From the NCBI RefSeq assembly GCF_030068475.1, contig NZ_JAQOSP010000063.1, positions 107,236-171,235 on the forward strand: a stretch of 64,000 nt of DNA, given 5' to 3'. The notes below the pieces were generated by a model. The model was not told where the DNA came from. It was given only the letters and a program-made list of their open reading frames with translations, and searched no databases. Below are positions 28,395-37,132 of this stretch, in pieces. A program made the position numbers and the translations under genes. Every line of letters starts with the position of its first letter. Position 1 is the first letter of the stretch. The DNA is from Roseofilum acuticapitatum BLCC-M154 (GTDB lineage: Bacteria; Cyanobacteriota; Cyanobacteriia; Cyanobacteriales; Desertifilaceae).

Positions 28395-28640
28395 ATGCGG
28401 ACTGTAGATGAAATTTTTAATGAAGCGCTGACTTTATCGAATGCCGATCGCTCGCTGTTGCTCAAGAAGTTGCGGGAAAGTCTAGAGGGTGATGAAGATA
28501 ACATGAACATTGATGAAACCATTCAAGACCTCTGGATTGAGGAAGCCAAAAAACGCAGGGATGAAATCCGAAGCAGTTCAGTCAAACCGATTCCAGGAGA
28601 GGAAGCACTGGCTCAAGTCCGGCAACTTTTAGAGCGATGA
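28395..28640 (+). CDS. Putative addiction module antitoxin
   Basis: 81 residues. The opening TVDEIFNEALTLSNADRSLLLKKL and the terminal EALAQVRQLLER match the small addiction-module component family (Unstab_antitox type) found beside RelE/ParE toxins. It is predicted to be a helical, unstable antitoxin. It overlaps the toxin start by 4 nt (ATGA). Confidence 0.85.
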   Translation: MRTVDEIFNEALTLSNADRSLLLKKLRESLEGDEDNMNIDETIQDLWIEEAKKRRDEIRSSSVKPIPGEEALAQVRQLLER

Positions 28641-28930
28641 AATACGTTTTTCATCCAGAGGCCCTAACTGAATATGCACAAGCTGTTGAGTTTTATGCTG
28701 AACGCAACAGAGAACTCGCACAGGAATTTATTAATTCTGTTGAGAGTGCAATTTTTCAAGTGATTGAATTTCCCACACGCTGGCCTGTAATTGAGGGAGA
28801 TATTCGTCGGTACCGAACTCGAAAATTTCCCTACGCAATTTTGTACGCGATCGAGGAAGATTATATTTGGATTGTAGCGGTTGTGCATGGTCATCGAGAA
28901 CCAGGATATTGGCAAAAACGTATGGAATAA
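28637..28930 (+). CDS. RelE/ParE superfamily toxin
   Basis: 97 residues of the ParE/RelE fold: FHPEALTEYAQAVEFYAE at the start, a central RRYRTRKFPYAILY and the C-terminal VVHGHREPGYW. The conserved Arg/Lys/Tyr positions typical of the fold are present. Family members are ribosome-dependent mRNA nucleases or gyrase poisons; which applies is not evident. It is translationally coupled to the upstream antitoxin. Confidence 0.9.
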   Translation: MKYVFHPEALTEYAQAVEFYAERNRELAQEFINSVESAIFQVIEFPTRWPVIEGDIRRYRTRKFPYAILYAIEEDYIWIVAVVHGHREPGYWQKRME

Positions 28931-28959
28931 ATCGCGATCGCTCCAAAACGCTTTACTCG

Positions 28960-29012
28960 AAAGGCGATCGCTAAACTCTCCCCTGTCTTCCCCCAGTCCC
29001 TGTACACTAGAT
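28960..29012. repeat. Direct repeat copy 2 upstream of dnaN
   Basis: A non-coding copy of the receiver-kinase 3' end, 28 bp before the dnaN start. Together with copy 1 it brackets the toxin-antitoxin genes. Confidence 0.93.
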
Positions 29013-29040
29013 CGAGCTATCTGATTATTGATCTGCTGCC

Positions 29041-30210
29041 ATGAAACTGGTCTGTACCCAAAGTGACCTTAACACCAATCTCTCTCTTGTGAGTCGGGCC
29101 ATTCCGTCCCGTCCCTCCCAACCGATTCTCAGTAATGTCCGGTTTATTGCCGATCGCCAAAATCAAGAAGTGAGCCTCATTGCCTTTGACCTGAGTCTGG
29201 GTATTCAAGCGCGTTTTGCCGCCACTGTCGAAGAAGACGGAGACCTCGCTCTTCCTGCCAAACTGCTCAATGACATGATTGCTCGACTCCCTCCAGGAGA
29301 CCTCACCCTAGAAGCGGACTCCGAGGATGGAGAAACCCTTGACCCCAATGTAACCATTACCAGCTCCTGTGGACGCTATCAAATCCGGGGACTTGACCCA
29401 GACGACTACCCAGCCTTACCCATCATCGATACGGGTGAAAGCCTCACCCTTCCCTCCGCAGCCATTCTAGAAGGATTGCGCGGCTGTTTATTCGCCACTA
29501 GCTTAGATGAAACAAAACAAGTCTTAACGGGAGTTCACTTAACGGTTAAAGAAGATAGCGTAGAATTTGCAGCTACCGATGGCCATCGTTTAGCCGTTGT
29601 CACCACCAGCACGGAAAAAGAGGAAGAAGACTCTACTCCCTCCATGCAAGCCGATTATCCCTTTGAAGTGACGGTTCCCGGCCGCGCTTTGCGGGAAATT
29701 GAACGAATGATTGGTTCACACAAAGAAGGTATCAGCATAGATTTGACGGTAGACGAGGGCCAAGTGGTCTTTCAACTGCCCTCCTGTCGCCTCAACTGTC
29801 GCACTCTAGAGGGCCAATATCCTGCCTATGAACAACTGATTCCCCAGGTTTTTGAACGGCAAATTGATCTCGATCGCCGTCAACTGTTAAGCTCAGTTGA
29901 ACGAATTGCGATTCTGGCCGATCAGAAGAATAATGTGGTGATGTTTAGCCTGAGTGGTGAGACTCAAGAGGTGATTCTTTCTGTGGAAGCAACGGATGTG
30001 GGTTCGGCAACGGAGTCTATTCCTGCGACTATTTCTGGGGAAGATCTGCGAATTGCTTTTAATGTGAAGTATTTGGTCGATGCGCTCAAGGCTATTCCGT
30101 CTCAAGAGCTGAAAATTCAGGTTAATAGTGCGGATAAACCGGTGATTTTATCGCCTCTTGGTGGCGTGCAAATGACTTGTTTATTGATGCCGGTTCAAAT
30201 TCGGAGTTAG
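29041..30210 (+). CDS. dnaN: DNA polymerase III beta sliding clamp
   Basis: 389 residues with three clamp domains. Typical phrases are the start MKLVCTQSDLNTNLSLVSRA, FAATDGHRLAVV in the middle, and the conserved tail PVILSPLGG...LLMPVQI. It forms the ring that tethers replicative polymerase to DNA. The acidic insert EKEEEDS near residue 195 is a mild lineage feature. It is not next to dnaA, as is usual in cyanobacteria. Confidence 0.97.
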   Translation: MKLVCTQSDLNTNLSLVSRAIPSRPSQPILSNVRFIADRQNQEVSLIAFDLSLGIQARFAATVEEDGDLALPAKLLNDMIARLPPGDLTLEADSEDGETLDPNVTITSSCGRYQIRGLDPDDYPALPIIDTGESLTLPSAAILEGLRGCLFATSLDETKQVLTGVHLTVKEDSVEFAATDGHRLAVVTTSTEKEEEDSTPSMQADYPFEVTVPGRALREIERMIGSHKEGISIDLTVDEGQVVFQLPSCRLNCRTLEGQYPAYEQLIPQVFERQIDLDRRQLLSSVERIAILADQKNNVVMFSLSGETQEVILSVEATDVGSATESIPATISGEDLRIAFNVKYLVDALKAIPSQELKIQVNSADKPVILSPLGGVQMTCLLMPVQIRS

Positions 30211-30257
30211 GAGGTTAGGGTGCGTGATTAGCACACCCTCCTGCTGCGATCGCACTT

Positions 30258-30371
30258 ATTTATTGATGGGGTTTGTTTGTGGGGACGGTGCGTTGCGGCT
30301 AGGTTAATATTTGTCGTGAAAACCGATGATTTATCGATGCCGCAACACACCCTACCGAGGGCGATACCATC
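30258..30371. repeat. 114-bp intergenic repeat, copy 1
   Basis: Starts ATTTATTGATGG and ends ATACCATC. It contains the imperfect inverted pair GGTGCGTTGCGGC/GCCGCAACACACC around AAAACCGATGATTTATCGATG. It matches 30470-30583 at the same length. Confidence 0.85.
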
Positions 30372-30373
30372 AT

Positions 30374-30444
30374 AGGTAGGGTGTGTTATGCGGCCAGAAA
30401 ATGCGACTGGTTACAAATCAATTATATTTCCGCATAACGCACCG
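30374..30444. repeat. Inverted-repeat unit between the two 114-bp copies
   Basis: GGTAGGGTGTGTTATGCGG pairs imperfectly with CCGCATAACGCACC, giving a related hairpin of the same GGTGCGTT family. The gap 30211-30686 otherwise contains no gene. Confidence 0.65.
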
Positions 30445-30469
30445 TCTGAATTATTGATTAAATTCACAT

Positions 30470-30583
30470 ATTTATTGATGGTTTTTTTTGGTGGGGGTGG
30501 TGCGTTGCGGCGAAGTCAATATTTTTCGTGAAAACCGATGATTTATCGATGCCGCAACACACCCTACCGGGGGTGACACCATC
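30470..30583. repeat. 114-bp intergenic repeat, copy 2
   Basis: A second copy in the same orientation, differing mainly in the T/G-rich tract after ATTTATTGATGG. It lies about 100 bp upstream of the PlsY-like fusion gene. Confidence 0.85.
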
Positions 30584-30686
30584 CACAGAATGCTCGGAAA
30601 ACTCGGTACAGGTTGTGTCTTTCTAACCTTGATAGCAGCAATTCTTATCATTACAATCTAAAGTTAAATGATTGAAAAAGATCGTA

Positions 30687-33554
30687 ATGTCTATCGAACT
30701 GCTCAAAGGTTTGGCGATTTTAACTCTCTGTCCATTGCTTGGTGGCACGCCCCTGATTCAATGGTTTACCCTGGCCTTAACGGGCAAAAACTTAGCCCAA
30801 TTGGGAACGGGTAATATTTCCGTTTCCGCGGCCTTCTATCATGGGGGTAAAGTGGCCGGTATCAGTGCCGTAGTATCGGAAGCGGGAAAAGGAATGGGTG
30901 CAGTTCTCTTGGCGCGATCGCTCTTTCCCCAGACTCCGGTTTGGGAAATTATTGCCTTGATTGCCCTGGTTTTGGGACGCTACTTTATCAGTCAAGGCGC
31001 AGGAACCACCAATGCTACCTGGGGATTAGTGGTGCATAATTGGCAAATTTCCGCCCTGGTGGGTCTAATCGCCCTGGTGGGTCTCACCGTTGTCCGGGAG
31101 CGGAAATCCCGTCAATATGGCATCTTAATCCTGTTTCCTTTGCTTCAGATACTCATGTACCCTAGTGCCAAAGGATTGGCGATCGCCACATTTTGCCTGA
31201 ATGCCACCCTCGCCCTCATCTACCAACAGATCCCTGACGACCTTGAACTGTCGGAACCCTCGACCCCAGACCCCAATATGCCCCCATTGTTTTCCAAAAA
31301 TCCTGGCATTCTCTCCCTAGATCAACCCCTCAAATCTCAAGAGGTTGGGGCAAAAGCGGCTAATCTGGCCTACCTGAAAAAATTGGGTTATGCTGTGCCT
31401 CCCGGTTGGATTTTACTCCCTGGAGATGACCCCCAAGCCCTGATTAGTCTCTTGAACCCTTCGGCTGAAAATCCCCTGATTGTGCGCTCCTCCGCCTTTG
31501 GAGAAGATACCCTACAGTCCTCTGGTGCGGGTCAATATACCAGTATTCTCCATGTCACTACTGCCCAAAGCCTACAGCAAGCGATTCTCAGTTGTATGCG
31601 ATCGGCTGATAATCCCCAGGCGATCGCCTATCGGGCCAAAAGACAACTTGCCGATACCCAAGTCGCCGTTTTAATTCAAAAACAAATTGCTGGAGTTTTT
31701 TCGGGTGTCGCCTTTAGCCGCGATCCTATTGCCCGCAGTGGGGATAATGCGATTATTGAAGCCCTTCCTGGAGATGCCACCCGCGTTGTATCGGGCCAAG
31801 TGACTCCAGAATCCTATCAGGTCTTAGTGGTAGAAACGGAGGGAGAACCCACTACCCAAATCTTAAGCGGTGAAGGCGATCTTCCCCCCTCCTTAATTCA
31901 TCATGTGGCGCAAATTGCTCGTCAAATTGAAACCGACTATCATGGGATTCCTCAAGATATTGAATGGACTTATGACGGGCAACACTTGTGGATTTTACAA
32001 ACTCGCCCAATTACTACCCTAATTCCCATTTGGACTCGAAAAATTGCGGCGGAAGTGATTCCGGGATTTATTCATCCCCTTACTTGGTCGATTAATCAAC
32101 CCCTTACTTGTGGGGTATGGCGGGATATTTTTGCCATTGTTTTAGGCACGAAAATTGCTAATTTAGACTTGAATCAATTGGCTACGCTTCATCATTCTGT
32201 CGCCTATTTTAATGCTTCTTTGTTGGGGGAAATTTTTCGGAAAATGGGACTGCCTCCAGAAAGTTTGGAGTTTCTGACTAGGGGGGCTAAGTTTACTCGA
32301 CCGCCTTTATCCTCGACGTTCAAGCAGATTCCTGGATTATGGCGACTGCTCCAACGGGAATGGGGTTTAGAAGAGGATTTTGAGCGCGATTATCGTCAGT
32401 GGTTTAGTCCTACTTTAGAGCAGTTAAAAAGCCAAAGTCCGCAAACGCCTCTGGAGTGTTTAGACCGGGTAAATTTAATTTTAGAAACTCTGAATCGAGC
32501 GACTTATTACAGTATTTTGGCTCCGTTGAGTTTTGCGTTGAGGCAAGCGGTGTTTCGGGTTTCAGAAGAGGATTTAGATTATCAGCAAATGCCGGAAGTT
32601 GCTGCTCTGCAAGCACTGCAAGAGTTGGCTACTTGTGCCCACCATTTACTGCCCCATTTGGATACAGAAACCCCGGAAACTTTGTTTGGTCGGTTGTCTG
32701 AATTTCCGGATGGTCAGATGATTATTGACCAACTCTACCAATTTATGGAGGATTATGGTTATCTGAGTCAGGTGGCGACGGATATTTCGGTTCCTCGATG
32801 GCGAGATAATCCGAGGATGGTGAGGGATATGTTTTTACAGCAGTTGCATCAGGTTGAGGGCGATCGCCCCAAAACGCTACCGAAACGCCTAAAAGTTCAA
32901 ATTGTGCAAGTGCGTTTAAATCTCAAAGGTCGGGTGACTCAAGTCTATAGCCAATTGTTGGCCCAGTTGCGTTGGAGTTTCTTAGCCCTAGAAAAGTTTT
33001 GGCTCGAATCGGGGGTTTTACAGAATCGAGGGGATATCTTTTTTCTTACTTTTTCAGAGGTGGAAGGGCTGTTATCAGACTCTATATCTGCCCAGAGTAT
33101 CGGAGATATTCTGACCGCTCGTAAAGTGGAGTTTGCGGAAGATAAAGAGGTGAAGTCTATTCCCTATGTGGTCTATGGCAATCAACCCCCGAAAAGACTT
33201 TCTAATCAGGGGTCTAGACTGCAACAAGGGCAAAAGTTATCGGGGATCGGCGCAAGTCCGGGACAAACGGAAGGTCGGGTAAAAATTATGCGTCAGTTGC
33301 AAAATGGAATGGATGTAAATGCGGATACTATTTTAGTGGTTCCTTATACAGATTCGGGTTGGTCTTTGGTGTTATCGAAGGCTGGGGGATTGATTTCGGA
33401 GGTGGGGGGAAAGCTATCCCATGGGGCGATTGTGGCGCGAGAGTACGGAATTCCAGCAGTGATGGATATTCCGAATATTATGGAACGCTTGCATGATGGG
33501 CAATGGGTGCGGATTGATGGGGCAACGGGAATGGTGGAAGTGATGGATGATTGA
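30687..33554 (+). CDS. PlsY-like membrane domain fused to PEP-synthase-like domains
   Basis: 955 residues from the ATG at 30687; a TTG at 30672 is less likely. Residues 1-190 are a multi-span domain resembling glycerol-3-phosphate acyltransferase PlsY: LGTGNISVSAAF replaces motif 1 and EAGKGMGAVLL is motif 2. The GHxFP/GGKG motif 3 is replaced by LGRYFISQGAGT, so acyltransferase activity is doubtful. Residues about 205-460 are a PPDK/PEP-synthase ATP-grasp domain (VGAKAANLAYL, IVRSSAFGEDT, DIEWTYDG). The C-terminal PEP-utiliser mobile domain has the catalytic His in KLSHGAIVARE near 911. The canonical C-terminal PEP/pyruvate barrel is absent. The reaction is unknown. Confidence 0.85.
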   Translation: MSIELLKGLAILTLCPLLGGTPLIQWFTLALTGKNLAQLGTGNISVSAAFYHGGKVAGISAVVSEAGKGMGAVLLARSLFPQTPVWEIIALIALVLGRYFISQGAGTTNATWGLVVHNWQISALVGLIALVGLTVVRERKSRQYGILILFPLLQILMYPSAKGLAIATFCLNATLALIYQQIPDDLELSEPSTPDPNMPPLFSKNPGILSLDQPLKSQEVGAKAANLAYLKKLGYAVPPGWILLPGDDPQALISLLNPSAENPLIVRSSAFGEDTLQSSGAGQYTSILHVTTAQSLQQAILSCMRSADNPQAIAYRAKRQLADTQVAVLIQKQIAGVFSGVAFSRDPIARSGDNAIIEALPGDATRVVSGQVTPESYQVLVVETEGEPTTQILSGEGDLPPSLIHHVAQIARQIETDYHGIPQDIEWTYDGQHLWILQTRPITTLIPIWTRKIAAEVIPGFIHPLTWSINQPLTCGVWRDIFAIVLGTKIANLDLNQLATLHHSVAYFNASLLGEIFRKMGLPPESLEFLTRGAKFTRPPLSSTFKQIPGLWRLLQREWGLEEDFERDYRQWFSPTLEQLKSQSPQTPLECLDRVNLILETLNRATYYSILAPLSFALRQAVFRVSEEDLDYQQMPEVAALQALQELATCAHHLLPHLDTETPETLFGRLSEFPDGQMIIDQLYQFMEDYGYLSQVATDISVPRWRDNPRMVRDMFLQQLHQVEGDRPKTLPKRLKVQIVQVRLNLKGRVTQVYSQLLAQLRWSFLALEKFWLESGVLQNRGDIFFLTFSEVEGLLSDSISAQSIGDILTARKVEFAEDKEVKSIPYVVYGNQPPKRLSNQGSRLQQGQKLSGIGASPGQTEGRVKIMRQLQNGMDVNADTILVVPYTDSGWSLVLSKAGGLISEVGGKLSHGAIVAREYGIPAVMDIPNIMERLHDGQWVRIDGATGMVEVMDD

Positions 33555-33555
33555 T

Positions 33556-35193
33556 TTATGAGGATTGGGCTAATAGGGGAGCAGCAGCGAGGAGGGTTTG
33601 GGTGTAGGGATGTTGGGGATGGGTAAAGATTTGGTGGGTGGTGTTGAGTTCGACGATTTTGCCTTGATTCATGACGGCGATGCGATCGCATAAAAATCGC
33701 GCTACCCAGAGGTCATGGGTGATGAAGAGATAGGTTAACTCAAACTCCTGTTTTAGGTCTAGCATCAGTTGTAATACTTGGGCTTGTACGCTGGCATCAA
33801 GCATACTGACGGGTTCATCGCAAATGATGAGTTTGGGATGGGTAATGAGAGCGCGGGCGATCGCCACCCGTTGCTGTTGTCCCCCAGAGAGTTCCCCCGG
33901 ATATCGAGAATAGTAGGTTTCCGTAGGGGTTAAGCCTACTCGTTCTAGCATCTCTAAGACCCTTAATTTGGCTGTCTTGGGGGTTTCTAGACCATGAATG
34001 AGGAGGGGATCGGCGATGCTCTCCCCGACGGTCATGAGGGGATTTAGGCAGGCATGGGGGTCTTGGAAGACCATCTGCATTTGTTGGCGCAGTTGGCGCA
34101 ATGCTCTACGGTTGATGGAGGTAATGCCATTACCGAGGAATTCGACTTTGCCAGAAGTGGGTTGAATGAGTTGTAAAATGGTGCGCGATAGGGTACTTTT
34201 GCCACAGCCGGATTCTCCGACGAGTCCTAAAATTTCTCCGGGATAGAGTTCAAAGGTTACCCCATCCACGGCTTTAATTGCGGTTGAGGTTCGGCTAAAG
34301 AGTTGTTGGATTAAATTACTTTCTAGGCTGTAATGTTTGTTGAGATCGGTGACTTGAAGTAAGGGCTGTTTTTCGGGGAGTGTAGGTGTTGCTTTGGTTT
34401 CGATCGCGTGAATATGTAGAGCTGCTTCGAGCAAGGATTGGGTATATTCCTGTTGGGGATGGAAGAGAACTTGCTGGCTTTGATTGCGCTCGATGAGTTG
34501 CCCTTGATACATGACGGCAATTTCTGAGCAATATTCACCCACTAAGGCTAAGTCATGGGAGATGAGCAATAAGCCCATTTCCCGCTCGGCACATAAGCGG
34601 GTTAATTCCTGTAAAATTTGGGCGGAGACGGTGACATCTAAGCTGGTGGTGGGTTCATCGGCGATAATGAGCTTTGGATTTAATAATAGCGCTAGGGCGA
34701 TCGCTACCCGTTGACGCATTCCTCCGCTAAACTCGTGGGGATACTGAGACCATCGGGAGGGGGGAATGCTGACGGACTCTAAAACGGCGATCGCCTGCTC
34801 TTTTGCTTCGCGATAGGATATGGACTGGTGAGACTGTAGGGTTTCCACACAATGATCGCCAATCGTCATCAGAGGATCGAGACGAGTCATCGGATCTTGG
34901 AAAATGAGGGCTACTTCTTCACCCCGAAACCGTTGTAGTTCTTCTGGGGTTAACTCTAGGACGGATTTTCCCTGTACCCGAATATCTCCCTGTATCTGGG
35001 ACTGGGAGGGCAACAGACGCATAATGGCCCGTCCCAGGGTCGATTTCCCACAGCCAGACTCCCCTACTAAACCGAGGCGATCGCCTGCTCTGAGGGTCAA
35101 GGAGACCTCTCTAGCGGCCCATTCTGAATTGGGAGTGTAGGCGATCGATAACTGGTCAAGCTGCAACAGAGGTGGAGTCATGGGAAAGGACAT
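33556..35193 (-). CDS. Dipeptide/oligopeptide-type ABC transporter, fused double ATPase
   Basis: 545 residues with two complete ABC domains, corresponding to DppD and DppF fused. Each has a Walker A GLVGESGCGKST, the signatures SGGMRQRVAIA and SGGQQQRVAIA, Walker B regions LIIADEPTT and LIICDEPVS, and LISHDL/FITHDL switch regions. The peptide-type ending HPQHPYTQTLLAAAP is present after the second domain. Such ATPases power import of peptides, nickel or glutathione. No permease or binding-protein gene is adjacent. The stop lies 1 bp past the convergent PlsY-fusion gene. Confidence 0.93.
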   Translation of the reverse strand: MSFPMTPPLLQLDQLSIAYTPNSEWAAREVSLTLRAGDRLGLVGESGCGKSTLGRAIMRLLPSQSQIQGDIRVQGKSVLELTPEELQRFRGEEVALIFQDPMTRLDPLMTIGDHCVETLQSHQSISYREAKEQAIAVLESVSIPPSRWSQYPHEFSGGMRQRVAIALALLLNPKLIIADEPTTSLDVTVSAQILQELTRLCAEREMGLLLISHDLALVGEYCSEIAVMYQGQLIERNQSQQVLFHPQQEYTQSLLEAALHIHAIETKATPTLPEKQPLLQVTDLNKHYSLESNLIQQLFSRTSTAIKAVDGVTFELYPGEILGLVGESGCGKSTLSRTILQLIQPTSGKVEFLGNGITSINRRALRQLRQQMQMVFQDPHACLNPLMTVGESIADPLLIHGLETPKTAKLRVLEMLERVGLTPTETYYSRYPGELSGGQQQRVAIARALITHPKLIICDEPVSMLDASVQAQVLQLMLDLKQEFELTYLFITHDLWVARFLCDRIAVMNQGKIVELNTTHQIFTHPQHPYTQTLLAAAPLLAQSS

Positions 35194-35368
35194 ATAGGGA
35201 AATTGAATATCCTTGACTTTATACCATTTGTGATTTTACAGCAGGGCGACCCAAAGATCGATCTCGTCGTTTCTAGCCCTTGCGCGGTTGGCAGAAATTG
35301 CAGCAACAATCCCTGTAATACCAGAATTAAATGTTATAATTACAAAGAAAAGATATGACATAAATTTT

Positions 35369-36238
35369 ATGCTTTATCGTCAAAGAATCCTCCTAACCAT
35401 GATACAAAAAACAGGGGGCAATATTTCTTCATTACAACTGATGAAATGGTCATTTTTGCTGCATCAAGAAACTCCATCTGGTGGTGGTTCAACATTTTAT
35501 GGCTTTATCCCTTATCGATACGGCCCTTATTCATTTACCCTCAATCGTGAAGTTGATGTCTTAGTCCGCAATGGTTTTTTAAATCAACAAGATTCCGATC
35601 GCTGGCAACTGACCTCCGTAGGAAAACAGCAAAAAGTCCACTTGCCTAAGCAAATTCATGAAGATATTTCTACCGTCATCAAGGAATATGAAAAGTTATC
35701 CATATCTGAGCTAATAGATACAGTTTACAATCGTTATCCTTGGTTTACAGTCAACAGTTCTCTAGAGATCGAGTCCAAACCCAAACGACCGATTGCACCC
35801 CTGGCAATTTATACGGCAGGATATGAAAAGAAAACCGTTGATGATTTTCTCAATCTCCTGATGCAATCGGGAATTCGGAGGCTGATTGATGTTCGCTATA
35901 ATCCGATTGCACGCCGTTATGGTTTTCATAAAAGTACATTGAAAAAGTTGTGCCATTCTGTTGATATTGACTATCAACATCTTCCCGGATTAGGAATTCC
36001 TGGAGCGGCTCGCAAAAACTTAAGTTCAACAAATCATTATCAATCCCTCTTTCAAGACTATCATGCCAGTCTATGTAATTGTACAGATGACATTGAGACA
36101 GTCATATCTCTCTTAACCTCTGAACCTAGTGTTTTAGTTTGTATGGAAGCCAATCCAGAATGTTGCCATCGCAACGTTCTAGCTCAGTATCTAGCAGGTA
36201 TAATTAACTTACCCATTGAGCATCTTCGGTATTCCTAA
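35369..36238 (+). CDS. DUF488 protein with N-terminal SocA/Panacea-like domain
   Basis: 289 residues from the ATG at 35369; an upstream TTG at 35288 would add 27 residues of doubtful origin. Residues about 1-110 form a winged-helix-like domain resembling the SocA/Panacea antitoxin group (SLQLMKWSFLLHQE, GFIPYRYGPYSFTL). Residues about 140-289 are DUF488: IYTAGYEKKTVDDFL, IDVRYNPIARRYGF and the Cys/His cluster CMEANPECCHRNVLA. DUF488 is uncharacterised. The stop codon is immediately followed by the ATG of the next gene, so both are one translational unit. Confidence 0.8.
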   Translation: MLYRQRILLTMIQKTGGNISSLQLMKWSFLLHQETPSGGGSTFYGFIPYRYGPYSFTLNREVDVLVRNGFLNQQDSDRWQLTSVGKQQKVHLPKQIHEDISTVIKEYEKLSISELIDTVYNRYPWFTVNSSLEIESKPKRPIAPLAIYTAGYEKKTVDDFLNLLMQSGIRRLIDVRYNPIARRYGFHKSTLKKLCHSVDIDYQHLPGLGIPGAARKNLSSTNHYQSLFQDYHASLCNCTDDIETVISLLTSEPSVLVCMEANPECCHRNVLAQYLAGIINLPIEHLRYS

Positions 36239-37057
36239 ATGAGCGATCGCCCCATAAAAACCAAAGTTTTGATTACAGTCATGACCTATCCTCATCCATC
36301 ACGCAGCTATCAAGAATTAATTTGTACTGCTGGCATTACAGAGAATTATGAATGGGTGAGGCTCTATCCTATTGATTATCGGTATAGAGGTAGAAATCAA
36401 CAATTTCGCAAATACCAGTGGATAGAAGTCGATCTTTTAGCTCATGGTGATAGAAACGATCGCCGTAAAGAAAGCCGAAAGCCTATTTTAGAGACTCTAC
36501 GGATACTGGGAGAGCCTCTGTCAACCCAGAAGGGTTGGCAAGAGCGACGGGACATAATCGATCAAATGCCAATCTACACCATAAAACAACTGAAAGAATT
36601 ACATGAATCCGATCGGACTTCTTTAGGAATTGTCCGTCCAAGCCAAGTTCTTGATTTAAAGATTGAACCGGATGAATCTGAATGGAAACCTGAATGGCAA
36701 CAACTATTTAATCAACTGAAACTATTTGGCCCAGCTCAAAAGCCTTTGCGTAAAATACCCTATAAATTTAGCTATGTATTTAAATGTGAAGATAGCGATA
36801 AACCCCATAAGGCAAGTATTACCGATTGGGAGTTAGGTGTTCTTTGGCTCAAGGAAGTGGAGCGATTAGGGGATGAGGAACAAGCTGCTTTAAGTGTGCG
36901 GAAGAAGTTTTTGAATGAAATTTGTAGCTACCAGAAAGATACACTGTTTTTTATGGGAACAGTGTTTCCTTATAATACTTGGATTGTCTTGGGTGTCTTT
37001 TGGCCTCCCAAAGCAATTAAGAAACAACCTGAATTTATTCAAGGGAGTTTGTTTTAG
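36239..37057 (+). CDS. Conserved uncharacterised partner of DUF488 protein
   Basis: 272 residues. The opening KTKVLITVMTYPHPSRSY and ELICTAGITENYEWVRLYPI recall a widespread uncharacterised family often found beside DUF488 genes. Later blocks include RKYQWIEVDLL, RTSLGIVRPSQVLDL and a Trp-rich end FFMGTVFPYNTWIVLGVF. No known catalytic motif is recognised. It begins directly after the DUF488 stop (TAAATG), implying a fixed stoichiometric pairing. The function is unknown; defence or RNA/DNA processing is only a guess. Confidence 0.7.
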   Translation: MSDRPIKTKVLITVMTYPHPSRSYQELICTAGITENYEWVRLYPIDYRYRGRNQQFRKYQWIEVDLLAHGDRNDRRKESRKPILETLRILGEPLSTQKGWQERRDIIDQMPIYTIKQLKELHESDRTSLGIVRPSQVLDLKIEPDESEWKPEWQQLFNQLKLFGPAQKPLRKIPYKFSYVFKCEDSDKPHKASITDWELGVLWLKEVERLGDEEQAALSVRKKFLNEICSYQKDTLFFMGTVFPYNTWIVLGVFWPPKAIKKQPEFIQGSLF

Positions 37058-37132
37058 GAGTAAGATGTTCTCTCTCCCTATGGGGAAGAGAGCAGCCATT
37101 GATAACTTAATTTTAATTTTAAAAATCCTCTA

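Noticed and set aside
30687..31260. Assignment as functional PlsY acyltransferase
   Set aside because: Motif 3 (GHxFP...GGKG) is replaced, so only fold-level resemblance is claimed.
35288..35368. Extended N terminus of the DUF488 protein from a TTG start
   Set aside because: The extra 27 residues precede the natural start of the N-terminal domain, and no ribosome site supports the TTG.
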